Assembly (NCBI GenBank): GCA_964608915.1
Contig: CAZSQA010000029.1
Coordinates: 21,902-85,901 of the forward strand
Origin: QWQI01 sp964608915
GTDB lineage: Bacteria > Planctomycetota > Planctomycetia > Isosphaerales > Isosphaeraceae
Length of the DNA stretch: 64,000 nucleotides
Reading direction: 5' to 3'
Position 1 is the first letter of the stretch; each line of letters begins with the position of its first letter. A program made the translations under genes and the position numbers. Of this stretch, positions 26,914 to 35,591 are shown piece by piece. Under the pieces are notes generated by a model. The model made no database searches. It had not been told where the DNA came from and worked only from the letters and a program-made list of their open reading frames with translations.

Positions 26914-28938
26914 ATGGCCAATCCCAAAGTCCAGAAAATACTCGACAAGACGAAGGCCTTCTTCACCAATCATGGCGAGAAGCTGGCCGTGGCGTTCGGT
27001 GGTATCATGTTCGTGGTCGGATCGGCGCTGGCGATCTCCAAGCCGACGATTCAGATCACGCCCCAGGCGGTCGCCACCAATGCCGAATCCGCCGAAAAGA
27101 ACCTGAATCAGCCTCAGTCTCCGGAGGACATCGTCGCCGCACTGGCCGATGCCGGAATCAAGGATCTGAACTTCGAGGACCGCGTGAAGAAAGCCGAGAC
27201 GGACACGATCGACGTGTCCGAACTGAAGCTGAAGCATCGCTGGGTGACGCTCGAACCAGGGGCCGGACTGATTCGCGACACGCCGACACTCGTGGCCATC
27301 GAAGACGTTTATGCCATGGCTGGCCGTGGCGGTTCGACGCTCTTCGAAACCGACGAGAAGGGCGAACGAATCCCCGACGACGGGTCGGATTCGGATGACA
27401 AGGAAAAGAACGCCGCCGGCCGCCGGAACCGGGGTGCTGAAGGCGGCATGGGCTTCGGCCTGGGCGGGCAGCCCAAGCAATCCGCCCGAGAGAAGGCGGA
27501 AGAAGATGCGAAATTCAAGCGTCAGCAGGAAGAGCGGTCACGTTCGCTCGCCGGTAACGTGAACGAAGACCGGGCGAAAGCGCGTGAAAAGGACAAGGAC
27601 GCCGCCAAGAAGAATGGCGAAACCGCCCCTGACGGCCCGCAAGGACCTTTCAAGGAGAACTTGAAGGGGATTCGCTGGGCCGCGGTCACCGGCGTTCTGG
27701 ACAACAAGGCCCTGCGTGAAAACTACGCCAAAGCTTTGCGGAAGGATTTCGCCGAAGCCGCTCCGAATTTCAAACGCGTCGAGCTGGAACGTCAGGAACT
27801 CAGCGCTGACGGAACCTGGAGCGACTGGCAGACGATCGATTACGACCAGAACTATCTGGTACTCGACAACCTGACAGAAACCGACGAGGAACTGGTTCCC
27901 CAGGACAACATTCTGGACACGCTCGTCGATCCGTTGCCCTTCCTGCTCAATGGGGCTTTCGGCGGCGTGCACGTCGCCAGCCTCGTCCCGTCCGACAAAC
28001 GGGAAATCAAGCGGCCCGACCCCAAAGACCGCATGGCTATGGGCGGAATGGGCGGCAATATGGGCATGATGATGGGCGGACGTGGCCGCGGCGGTGCTGG
28101 TGGCGAAGACATGCCCGGCATGGGCGCAGGCGGCAACATGGGCATGATGATGGGCGGTGGCGGTCGCGGCATGGGCGGCGACGATTATGCAGGTTTCCTC
28201 TTCGGCGGCGGCACCGGGGCCGCGGAGGATACGAACTTCCCCAAATCGGACGCCGATGACATCATGGTCCGGGCTTTCGATTTCACCGTCAAACCTGACG
28301 CGACCTACCGTTACCGCGCCCGCGTCAGCGTCATCAATCCCAACTACCAGCGAGACGACGTCAACCCCGGCGTCGACACCTCCGCCCAGTTCCTTTTCGG
28401 GCCCTGGAGCGAAGACACGAACCCGGTTTACGTTCCCAGCGATGTCGCTCCCTACGCGGTCGCAAAGGCTCCTCCTTCGACTCAGGGCGGCCCGTCCGAT
28501 CTTGTTCTGTTCGACGTCGCCGCGTTCAATCCTGAAGACGGCATGACGGTCGTTCGGCAGTTCCCGGCCGGTCCCGGCATGATCATCGGCGAGCCGAACA
28601 TGTGCCAGATCCCGGCACACGACGGTTCCGGTGCCAAGCCGAAAACTGTCGACTTCACAAGCCGCCAGATCGTGCTGGCGACCCGAGGCGGTCAGATCAG
28701 CCTCGCACCGCTCGGCGGCCGGGGTTCGGTCACCATGCCCGCCATGGCCTTCGTGATGAAAGCCGATGGCACGGTCGTCGTGCGTAATGAATCCAAGGAC
28801 GTCAATGACCCTGACCTCAAGTTCACCCGCCAGGTTTATGCCGAAGAACTCAAGAAATCGGACAAAGCCCGTCAGAAGGGTGACATGAATATGGGTGAAG
28901 GCATGGGCATGGGAATGGGCATGGGCGGCAGACGCTGA
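26914..28938 (+). CDS. membrane-anchored Met/Gly-rich protein, third gene of the PilM-like cluster
   Basis: A 674-residue protein of unknown function. A basic N-terminus precedes one transmembrane helix (LAVAFGGIMFVVGSALAIS, about 24-42). The following domain contains a Lys/Glu/Arg-rich, probably helical stretch (AREKAEEDAKFKRQQEERSR). Two Met/Gly-rich tracts follow (28,030-28,175 and the extreme C-terminus at 28,890-28,935). The region between them has a fibronectin-like flavour around DFTVKPDATYRYRARVSVINPNY, where single-domain beta-sandwiches are common. It occupies the position of PilP/PilQ-type partners in the pilMNOP order, but similarity to those families is not visible. A strong terminator follows. 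Confidence 0.8.
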   Translation: MANPKVQKILDKTKAFFTNHGEKLAVAFGGIMFVVGSALAISKPTIQITPQAVATNAESAEKNLNQPQSPEDIVAALADAGIKDLNFEDRVKKAETDTIDVSELKLKHRWVTLEPGAGLIRDTPTLVAIEDVYAMAGRGGSTLFETDEKGERIPDDGSDSDDKEKNAAGRRNRGAEGGMGFGLGGQPKQSAREKAEEDAKFKRQQEERSRSLAGNVNEDRAKAREKDKDAAKKNGETAPDGPQGPFKENLKGIRWAAVTGVLDNKALRENYAKALRKDFAEAAPNFKRVELERQELSADGTWSDWQTIDYDQNYLVLDNLTETDEELVPQDNILDTLVDPLPFLLNGAFGGVHVASLVPSDKREIKRPDPKDRMAMGGMGGNMGMMMGGRGRGGAGGEDMPGMGAGGNMGMMMGGGGRGMGGDDYAGFLFGGGTGAAEDTNFPKSDADDIMVRAFDFTVKPDATYRYRARVSVINPNYQRDDVNPGVDTSAQFLFGPWSEDTNPVYVPSDVAPYAVAKAPPSTQGGPSDLVLFDVAAFNPEDGMTVVRQFPAGPGMIIGEPNMCQIPAHDGSGAKPKTVDFTSRQIVLATRGGQISLAPLGGRGSVTMPAMAFVMKADGTVVVRNESKDVNDPDLKFTRQVYAEELKKSDKARQKGDMNMGEGMGMGMGMGGRR

Positions 28939-28972
28939 TCGGCCGCGCTTGCCTGAACTGACGAAAAAGACG

Positions 28973-29008
28973 AGCCGGAGGGTGCGATACCTCCGGCTTG
29001 ACTTTTTT
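28973..29008 (+). terminator. Rho-independent terminator of the PilM-like operon
   Basis: A perfect 9-base-pair stem, AGCCGGAGG paired with CCTCCGGCT, with an 8-base loop, followed by TGACTTTTTT. It starts 35 bases after the stop codon of the third gene and cleanly separates the cluster from hisB. Confidence 0.9.
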
Positions 29009-29105
29009 CGTCGTCGACTTGCCTTGGCCTGTCGACAGAGAATCATTAGAGTAAGTTTTCGTCCTGACCGAATTCCGCACACTTCTCGGGGTAGCGCGCC
29101 AAGAT

Positions 29106-29699
29106 ATGTCCAGAAGCTTCAGCCTGACACGCAAGACCGCCGAGACAAGCATCGAACTGGCACTCGAACTGGACGGTTCGGGCAAGTCGAAAATCGCCAC
29201 CGGCCTTGGTTTCCTGGACCACATGCTGACGCTTTTCGCTCGCCACGCCATGATCGACCTAGAAGTCGCATGTCAGGGGGATACGCATGTGGACGGCCAC
29301 CACACGGCCGAAGACATCGGCATTTGCCTGGGCCAGGCGATCGATAAGGCTCTCGGCGACAAAAAAGGCCTCTCCCGATACGGCCACATGACATTGCCTA
29401 TGGACGAAACGCTCGTTCAGGTCGCTCTGGACCTCTCCGGCAGACCCTATTTCGTCTGGAAAGTCGAATTTCCCACGCCAAGGGTGGGCGATTTCGACAC
29501 CGAACTTGTCGAGGAGTTCTGGCACGCCGTGTGCATTCAGGCCCGCATGAACCTGCACGCGATCCTCATCCACGGCCGAAACAGTCACCACATTTCCGAA
29601 GCCCTGTTCAAGGGCATGGGAAGGGCTCTGCGCCAGGCGTGGTCGATCGATCCTCGCGAAACCGGCGTGCCCTCCACCAAAGGAACCCTGACCGATTGA
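29106..29699 (+). CDS. hisB: imidazoleglycerol-phosphate dehydratase
   Basis: A 197-residue IGPD that dehydrates imidazole glycerol phosphate to imidazole acetol phosphate in histidine biosynthesis. The manganese-binding signatures are present: GFLDHMLTLFARH, DGHHTAEDIG and, near the end, HGRNSHHISEALFKGMGRALRQA. Length is that of a monofunctional bacterial enzyme, without the HisB phosphatase domain. It starts at ATG 29106. Other his genes are not in the window, so the pathway is dispersed in this genome. A flippase-like gene begins 7 bases after its stop and probably shares its transcript. Confidence 0.97.
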   Translation: MSRSFSLTRKTAETSIELALELDGSGKSKIATGLGFLDHMLTLFARHAMIDLEVACQGDTHVDGHHTAEDIGICLGQAIDKALGDKKGLSRYGHMTLPMDETLVQVALDLSGRPYFVWKVEFPTPRVGDFDTELVEEFWHAVCIQARMNLHAILIHGRNSHHISEALFKGMGRALRQAWSIDPRETGVPSTKGTLTD

Positions 29700-29706
29700 C
29701 GACGCG

Positions 29707-30708
29707 ATGATCGATTCGCCACCTTCTGCAGACCCTGACCCTCCGAAACGAGCGCGCCGGCGGTCGCCCTGGGCCACGATCCTGCTTCTGGCCATCGGTT
29801 TCGGTCTACTCGGCTGGTCGATCGCCCAAAACGCCGAGCCGATTCGCCAGTGCCTCGCCGGTCGTCCGCGTTTCGGGACGATGGCACTCGCGTTCGTGCT
29901 TTACTCAATTGGGATGCTCGCCGCGTTCGTGCGCTGGTTCGGGCTCGTCCGAATGATCGGCGTGCGGATTCCGCTTGCGGATTCGCTTCGGCTCTCGTTC
30001 GTCGGCAGCCTTTTCAACCTCGTCATTCCGGGAGCGGTCGGGGGCGATCTCGTCAAAGCCGGGTATCTCGCCCGAAAGGACATTCCGAAAACCCGAGTGT
30101 TTTCGAGTATGGTCATTGACAGGCTCCTCGGCCTGCTCGGCCTATTCGTTCTCGCCGCCGTCGCCGGCTTATCCGTCTGGACCGCTTCCGACGCCCCTGT
30201 TCGCCGGCTCACGCTCTTCGTTCTCTTCATGATCATTGCCCTCGTCGCGACACTCGGATTGATTTTCAGCGGCTTGATCGGCCGGAATTCTCCTCGGACA
30301 CGCGAATTGCAGGCGATGTCATCCGCCTATCGCGGCCATCTCCCGGGGATCGCTTTCTGGGTGGTCGTCTCGGTCGCTATCCACGCGCTGAATACGGCGG
30401 CCTTTTATTTCATGAGCCGCGCCATACTGCCTGACCTTGGGATCGGCCTGGTGCCCCATTTTCAGATCGTCCCGCTGGTTCTGTTCAGCACCGCCGCACC
30501 GATTCCGCTGGGGGCCATCGGATTTTCCGAAAATGTCAGCGGTTACCTTTTCCGCAATGTCGGCCATCCCAACGGGGCTGTCGCGATGATGGGCTTTCGC
30601 TTGCTTCAATACGCCTTCGCCTCGATCGCGGCGGTCATCTATGCGGCGAACTGGAAGGCTATGCGCGACCTCGTCGACAGCGACTGGACCAGGCCTGTAT
30701 CTCGCTGA
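29707..30708 (+). CDS. lysylphosphatidylglycerol synthase TM-like (flippase-like) membrane protein
   Basis: A 333-residue integral membrane protein of the LPG_synthase_TM/UPF0104 family. A cytoplasmic N-terminus rich in Pro and Arg precedes eight or so helices. The family signature is seen in RLSFVGSLFNLVIPGAVGGDLVKAGYLARK, followed by SSMVIDRLLGLLGLFVLAAVAG, and in the final helix pair around PIPLGAIGFSENVSG. Members are the membrane part of MprF or stand-alone flippase-like proteins thought to handle glycolipids or isoprenoid-linked sugars. No aminoacyl-transferase domain is present. A glycosyltransferase gene lies just downstream, which is compatible with a joint role in lipid-linked sugar handling. 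Confidence 0.88.
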   Translation: MIDSPPSADPDPPKRARRRSPWATILLLAIGFGLLGWSIAQNAEPIRQCLAGRPRFGTMALAFVLYSIGMLAAFVRWFGLVRMIGVRIPLADSLRLSFVGSLFNLVIPGAVGGDLVKAGYLARKDIPKTRVFSSMVIDRLLGLLGLFVLAAVAGLSVWTASDAPVRRLTLFVLFMIIALVATLGLIFSGLIGRNSPRTRELQAMSSAYRGHLPGIAFWVVVSVAIHALNTAAFYFMSRAILPDLGIGLVPHFQIVPLVLFSTAAPIPLGAIGFSENVSGYLFRNVGHPNGAVAMMGFRLLQYAFASIAAVIYAANWKAMRDLVDSDWTRPVSR

Positions 30709-30832
30709 TCTCACTCTAGGCGGCCACTTTCGTTTCAGGAGCATCGGACGGGCGATTCGCGGAAATTCTGTCTTCGCGGAATCGGGTCATGTACCATCGG
30801 AGAACTCAAAATTCCAAGGAGTTCGAACTCGG

Positions 30833-32284
30833 ATGATCGACGGCTTCTGCACCTTGGTCCGCATCAGGCCGGTATCCGCTGGCGCGTTCCTCGTGTCATC
30901 CCTGATTCTGGGGCTTTTCGCGGCCGATTGCTTCGTCCCTGGTTTGATCGAAAGTGCCTACGACGGAAAAGGACCGGCAAGGGCGAATCAGTTTTTCGCG
31001 GCCAGGCGCGACCGGCATACGCTCGAACACTATCTTCTGCTCTGGCGTAACTTTCGCGATGCATGCGCGATCGCGTCGATAGCCTACGTTTTCATTCTGG
31101 CGATCATCGGCCGCAGCGTCAGGTCCGGTCGCCTTCGTGGGTTTCTTGTGGTGTTCGCGGCCTTTTTTCTCGGAATGACGGTGCTATGGGGGCCACGACA
31201 GGATTACGTCGCCCACCTGAAAATCTGGGAAGAGGCGAACGCCGGCCGCGACCCCTGGTGGATCCAGCCTGAATCCGGTATTGTCCTGAACGCATACGGC
31301 CCCCTGTTCGAAACGCTCGCCCCGCTGGTACGCATCAATCCACTGGCGCCGAAGATCCTTTTCTCATCGGCATTTCTGATCTATGCCATTTTCACTCTGA
31401 CTCTTGCGGCAAATCACCCGGCTTTCGACCGCAACAGGTTCCGGCTGCTCGCAGCCTGGCTGGCGAATCCGTTCTTTTGGCTCGAAATCGCATTTTACGG
31501 CCATTTCGATGTAATTGCTGGCCTGTTCGTGCTCGGTGCGATTCATGCGATGCACAGCCGGGCGCAGATGGTCTCCGGCACCCTGCTGGGGTTGGGATTT
31601 CTTCTCAAGTTCGTGCCTGGTGTCCTCGTGCCGTTTCTTGCCTTCGAATACAGGGGCCGATGGCGAGCGAATGGCCGCTTCCTGATCGCCTCGACCGCTG
31701 TGATATCCGGGGGAATGGCGATCGCCTGGAAGGTCTGGGGCGAATCGGTTTTTCGGCCACTGGCCTTCGTTTCGACGCGTGGTTCGAGCCTCCTGTCGAT
31801 CTGGCGATATCTCAAAGGTCCCTGCTCGCCGCTCGCACTGGCGGGCAGTTCGCCGCCGGACCTGGACCGCTACGCCACGCCAGCCCTCATGATCGCACTA
31901 TTGGCGACCTGGGCAATGACGAGCAAACGTCGTTCGGAAATGACCCACGCATCCCTGTGTGCATTGATGGTCACAGTCCTGTTCTATCGGGTCGGATTCG
32001 TGCAGTATCAAATGTTCCCGTTTCTGCTTCTGCCGCTCTGGTATTCGAAATGTCATGAAAGCATCGATGTCAGTCGAGCCGTTCGATTGGCCGTTTTTGC
32101 TTACGTGACGTGGATCGTCGGCTTCGACCTGTTCGATAACGCGGTCGGCGGGATCGTCGGCCAGGACAGGCCCTGGTCATGGGCGGAAAACTGGGTCGGT
32201 TTGCCGAATTTTGTGCTGGGTATGATTTTACTTGCGAACTTGTTGCGAATGCCGACCGATTCTGCGGAATCGGAATCGACGTAA
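30833..32284 (+). CDS. GT87/DUF2029-like polyprenyl-sugar-dependent glycosyltransferase
   Basis: A 483-residue multi-helix membrane protein of the GT-C fold, most like the GT87 (DUF2029, mannosyltransferase-like) family. An early periplasmic loop carries DPWWIQPESGIVLNAYGPLFETLAP; an acidic residue in the first loop and the YGPLF motif are typical of this group. About ten hydrophobic helices follow. The ATG at 30833 has AAGGAG at 30816-30821; the frame is open back to 30641 but would overlap the flippase-like gene with random-looking sequence. Acceptor and donor are not predictable. It converges with the DUF1295 gene. Confidence 0.8.
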   Translation: MIDGFCTLVRIRPVSAGAFLVSSLILGLFAADCFVPGLIESAYDGKGPARANQFFAARRDRHTLEHYLLLWRNFRDACAIASIAYVFILAIIGRSVRSGRLRGFLVVFAAFFLGMTVLWGPRQDYVAHLKIWEEANAGRDPWWIQPESGIVLNAYGPLFETLAPLVRINPLAPKILFSSAFLIYAIFTLTLAANHPAFDRNRFRLLAAWLANPFFWLEIAFYGHFDVIAGLFVLGAIHAMHSRAQMVSGTLLGLGFLLKFVPGVLVPFLAFEYRGRWRANGRFLIASTAVISGGMAIAWKVWGESVFRPLAFVSTRGSSLLSIWRYLKGPCSPLALAGSSPPDLDRYATPALMIALLATWAMTSKRRSEMTHASLCALMVTVLFYRVGFVQYQMFPFLLLPLWYSKCHESIDVSRAVRLAVFAYVTWIVGFDLFDNAVGGIVGQDRPWSWAENWVGLPNFVLGMILLANLLRMPTDSAESEST

Positions 32285-32340
32285 AGTCGAACGAAACTAT
32301 GCTTTCACAGGTCGATTCCGGATTTCGAATCGGAATAGAA

Positions 32341-32364
32341 ACCGGATGGCATGCATCATCCGGT
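32341..32364 (-). terminator. hairpin terminator of the lipid-modification operon
   Basis: A perfect 8-base-pair stem, ACCGGATG with CATCCGGT, lies three bases beyond the DUF1295 stop codon. On the minus strand it is followed by TTTCTATTCC. It sits between two convergent genes and could serve both directions, but the T-rich side favours the minus strand. Confidence 0.65.
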
Positions 32365-32367
32365 GAA

Positions 32368-33141
32368 TTATGGTTTCGGCGGTCGTGGGAAGAACGCGGA
32401 CGTACGGCGCTTGTAGTCCGCATAATCGGGGCGTCTGTCGGCGATCGTCTTTTCGAGAAGGGTGACGCCCGAGACTTTCATGAGGAGCCACGACATGGCC
32501 AGGGGGCTGGCGATCGTCCATCCGGCCGAGCCCATGGCCGAAATGCAGTAAATGCCCCACCAGACACAGAAATCCCCGAAATAATTCGGATGTCGAGTCC
32601 AGGCCCAGAGGCCATTGTCCATGACTTTGCCGGCATTTTCAGGCCTGGATTTGAAACGTGCGAGCTGAGCGTCGCCGACGGTTTCGAAGAACACACCGAC
32701 GGCCCAGATCGCGATTCCGAGTGTGTCGAAAGCCGTAAGAGGCGTCGGCGCATTTCGAATGATGGCCACTTGAATCGGCAGAGCAACGAACCAGAGAATC
32801 ACGGCCTGAAGCCAGAAGACGGTGAAAAGGCTGATCCGGACGAAATTCGGCCCATGCTTTGCACGCATGGCGGCATAGCGTTTGTCTTCGGGATGCCCCC
32901 AATTGCGGACGAGCAGAAAGATCGACAGCCGTATTCCCCACAGAGTCGTCATGGCTGCGATCAGCAGGACTCGCACCTCGGGCGATTCCACGCGAAACAT
33001 CGTCAACCAGGCGACGATCACGAAACCCGTGCCCCAGAACGGGTCGACGATGCTCGCGTCGCGTATCGTGCTCGCCACGGCCCAAAGCAGTGTCATCACC
33101 GCGGTCAGGATCAGCAGGTTCGTGAGCAGAATCGACAGCAC
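32368..33141 (-). CDS. DUF1295 (steroid 5-alpha-reductase-like) membrane protein
   Basis: A 257-residue membrane protein of the DUF1295 family, related to 3-oxo-5-alpha-steroid 4-dehydrogenases and isoprenylcysteine methyltransferases. DASIVDPFWGTGFVIVAWL in the second helix and LWAWTRHPNYFGDFCVWWGIY near the C-terminus are the defining motifs; the RHPNYFGD box forms the NADPH- or SAM-side of the active site in relatives. It has about six hydrophobic helices. It is the last gene of a five-gene minus-strand run with two cyclopropane-synthase-family methyltransferases, DUF1365 and an FAD oxidoreductase, so it probably modifies lipid acyl chains made by them. Confidence 0.92.
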   Translation of the reverse strand: MLSILLTNLLILTAVMTLLWAVASTIRDASIVDPFWGTGFVIVAWLTMFRVESPEVRVLLIAAMTTLWGIRLSIFLLVRNWGHPEDKRYAAMRAKHGPNFVRISLFTVFWLQAVILWFVALPIQVAIIRNAPTPLTAFDTLGIAIWAVGVFFETVGDAQLARFKSRPENAGKVMDNGLWAWTRHPNYFGDFCVWWGIYCISAMGSAGWTIASPLAMSWLLMKVSGVTLLEKTIADRRPDYADYKRRTSAFFPRPPKP

Positions 33142-33168
33142 CAGGTCAAAGCCCTTTCGAATGGAAGG

Positions 33169-34215
33169 TCAGACGCTCGCGCGCTCCAGCAGATAGTGCG
33201 AAACGAACCACTCTTCGCCGCCTGCATATCCGAAAAGTTCGGCGACGGCGAGGAAGAAAACACGCCAACGATTCAGGGCCCTGTCCGCTTCCGCCTCGCC
33301 TGCGACCGTGGCCAGAATCGCACGCACAGCGTCTTTCCGGCGATCCAGATTGGCCAGCCAGTCTTCGGCCGTCTTCTGGTAATGCCGTCCGTTCCAGTCG
33401 AATTTTCGCACGACTTTCAGATGCCGGTCGAATTGATTCAGCAGGTCGGTCGCTGGCATGATGCCGCCCGAGAAGAAGTGTCGCCCCATCCAGTCCGAGG
33501 CGCCGTCGGTTTCGAACGGATACGTGTAATTCCTGTGGCAGAAAATGTGGACGAACGCCTTGCCCTCGGGCTTGAGCCAGCGGGCCACCTTCTCGGTGAG
33601 CTTTTCGTAATTGCGCATGTGTTCGAACATTTCGACCGAAACGACCCTGTCGTATTGGCTTGACCCGGTTTCGAAGTCGTTCATGTCCGCGGTAATGACA
33701 GTTACGTTGGCCAAGTTTCGTCGGATTGCTTCCGACTGGATATGCAGGCGTTGCGGCGCGGAATTCGAAACCGCCGTGATTCGGCTCTTCGGATGACGCT
33801 CGGCCATCCAGAGCGTCAGCGATCCCCAGCCGCAGCCGAGTTCGAGCACCTCCTGGCCGTCCGTCAGCTCGGCATGTTCGCACGTCAGATTCAGTGCCGA
33901 TTCTTCCGCTTCGGCCAGTGTCGAGGCGGGATGGTCGTAAAAGCAACAACTGTATTTACGGCGAGGGCCCAGAACTTCCGCGAAGAACTCCGGGGGCAAT
34001 TCATAATGCTGAGCATTGGCCTTTTCCGGAACGGGAGCGATCGGGCCGGATTTCAACGAATCGACGAACGCGATTCTCCGGGCGTCGGCCATGCGGATCT
34101 CGGCTTCGGTGCGGATCAGGCGCTGCCGGCAAAGCCTGCGAATCGCGGTGCGGGTGAGAACGTCCGGCACCCAGCCGCGCTCGATGGCGTCGATTCCCAT
34201 GGAAATCAGTTTCAT
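33169..34215 (-). CDS. cyclopropane-fatty-acyl-phospholipid synthase family methyltransferase (second copy)
   Basis: A 348-residue SAM-dependent methyltransferase of the CFA-synthase superfamily. Motif I is VLELGCGWGSLTLWMAE; ahead of it are QHYELPPEFFAEVLG and YSCCFYD, which mark the substrate side of this family. It lacks the long N-terminal domain of classical CfaS, and its pattern (HIFCHRNYTYPFE, FFSGGIMPATDLL) is that of the shorter branch that includes coclaurine N-methyltransferase-like and plant-like enzymes. It lies 20 bases after the classical CfaS gene in the same transcript. It may methylate an unsaturated acyl chain at a second step; the true reaction is unknown. Confidence 0.9.
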   Translation of the reverse strand: MKLISMGIDAIERGWVPDVLTRTAIRRLCRQRLIRTEAEIRMADARRIAFVDSLKSGPIAPVPEKANAQHYELPPEFFAEVLGPRRKYSCCFYDHPASTLAEAEESALNLTCEHAELTDGQEVLELGCGWGSLTLWMAERHPKSRITAVSNSAPQRLHIQSEAIRRNLANVTVITADMNDFETGSSQYDRVVSVEMFEHMRNYEKLTEKVARWLKPEGKAFVHIFCHRNYTYPFETDGASDWMGRHFFSGGIMPATDLLNQFDRHLKVVRKFDWNGRHYQKTAEDWLANLDRRKDAVRAILATVAGEAEADRALNRWRVFFLAVAELFGYAGGEEWFVSHYLLERASV

Positions 34216-34235
34216 TTGCGATACCTCGAGGTTCT

Positions 34236-35591
34236 TTATGGCGCGCTTCGAACGCCGCCCGCGTGACTATCGGTTTTTCCGTGTCGCGTTTCGAAACCGG
34301 CGCGATCGCCCCGATCGTTCTCGAATGCGGCCAGACCGGCGATACGGATTGGGTCGCGTCGGCACAAGGGCTTGTCGAACTGGGCCTGAACGACGCCGAT
34401 GTAGCGTTCTTCGAAGCCGGCCTCGCAGTAGCAGAGATAATAGTCCCAAAGACGGAGGAAGGCCTCGTCGTAGCCGAGGTCACGAATGTCGTCGAGACGA
34501 TCGTGAAATGCTCTGCGCCATTGTCTGAGCGTTTCGGCATAGTGCGGCGCGAAATCCTCGAGATACGTCAGGCGGAGATCGCTCGACCGTCCGACGGATT
34601 CGAGCATGGCGGCGTTGCTCGGCAGGCAGCCACCTGGAAAAATGAAACGTTGAATGAAATCGACGGAATTCAGATATTGTGCGTATCCACGCTCGGGCAT
34701 CACGATCGCCTGAATGACCATCGATCCGTCGGGCTTCAAGAGTTCTCCGCACTTGCGGAAATAATCATCGAGATAGCGATGCCCGACGGCCTCGATCATT
34801 TCGATCGAAACGAGTTTGTCGAACTGGCCGGTCAGGTCGCGGTAATCGCTTTGCAGCAGCGAAATCCTGTCGTTCAGGCCGGCCTGATCGATTCGTTCCC
34901 TGGCGACGGCGGCCTGCTCTCCGGAAATGGTCGTCGTCGTGACCCGGCAACCGTAATTCGAAGCCGCGTGAAGCGCGAACCCGCCCCAGCCTGTGCCGAT
35001 TTCGATCAGCGAATCGGATGAATTCAATTCCAGCTTCCGACAGATCCGATCGAACTTTTCGAACGATGCATCGGCCATCGTGGAACGGCTCGTACGGAAA
35101 ATCCCGCTGGAATAGGCGAGCGTTTCGTCGAGCCAGAGCGAGAAAAAGTCGTTGCCCAGATCGTAATGGGCCGCGATGTTCGAACGGCTGCCCGACTTCG
35201 TATTGGTATGTGCCCAGTGATAGAATTTGTGCATCGATTTGACGACACGTGAAATGCCGGAATCGAGGCGTGTGGTCGATTTGCGATTGCGGAGGAAAAT
35301 ACGGAAAAAGGCGGTCAGGTCGTCGCAATCCCAGTCGCCCTGAACGTACGACTCCGCGACGGCAAGCGTGCCCCCGAGTACGGCCTTACGGAAAAAATCG
35401 GGACGTCGCACGCGGATCGTAGCCTGAATGCTGTCCGGCTCACCGAAGGCTTTCGTCGTGCCGGCATCATGCAGGCGAATCTGGCCACGTTGCATGCCGC
35501 CCAGTTTTTTCTCGAGCAGTCGGCGGAAAAAGCGGTCCATCATCGCCGGGGCTTTTTCCATACCTTCCCCGGTGGAAATTCCCTCAGTCAT
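34236..35591 (-). CDS. cfa: cyclopropane-fatty-acyl-phospholipid synthase
   Basis: A 451-residue enzyme of the classical CfaS type, which transfers a methylene from SAM to the double bond of membrane phospholipid acyl chains. It has an N-terminal lipid-binding domain (about 1-120), then NIAAHYDLGNDFFSLWLDETLAYSSG, motif I in SLIEIGTGWGGFALHAA, VSIEMIEAVGH with the family Glu, and FIFPGGCLPS. The start at 35591 overlaps the stop of the DUF1365 gene in an ATGA (35588-35591), so translation is coupled; the frame extends upstream to 35720, but that part is antisense-like noise inside DUF1365. The neighbourhood indicates it may make a branched or further-oxidised acyl chain instead of a simple cyclopropane. 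Confidence 0.93.
   Translation of the reverse strand: MTEGISTGEGMEKAPAMMDRFFRRLLEKKLGGMQRGQIRLHDAGTTKAFGEPDSIQATIRVRRPDFFRKAVLGGTLAVAESYVQGDWDCDDLTAFFRIFLRNRKSTTRLDSGISRVVKSMHKFYHWAHTNTKSGSRSNIAAHYDLGNDFFSLWLDETLAYSSGIFRTSRSTMADASFEKFDRICRKLELNSSDSLIEIGTGWGGFALHAASNYGCRVTTTTISGEQAAVARERIDQAGLNDRISLLQSDYRDLTGQFDKLVSIEMIEAVGHRYLDDYFRKCGELLKPDGSMVIQAIVMPERGYAQYLNSVDFIQRFIFPGGCLPSNAAMLESVGRSSDLRLTYLEDFAPHYAETLRQWRRAFHDRLDDIRDLGYDEAFLRLWDYYLCYCEAGFEERYIGVVQAQFDKPLCRRDPIRIAGLAAFENDRGDRAGFETRHGKTDSHAGGVRSAP

Noticed and set aside
27538..29082. Minus-strand frame opposite the third pilus-cluster gene, also His-rich
   Set aside because: Same effect of complementing Met/Gly codons; no signature found.
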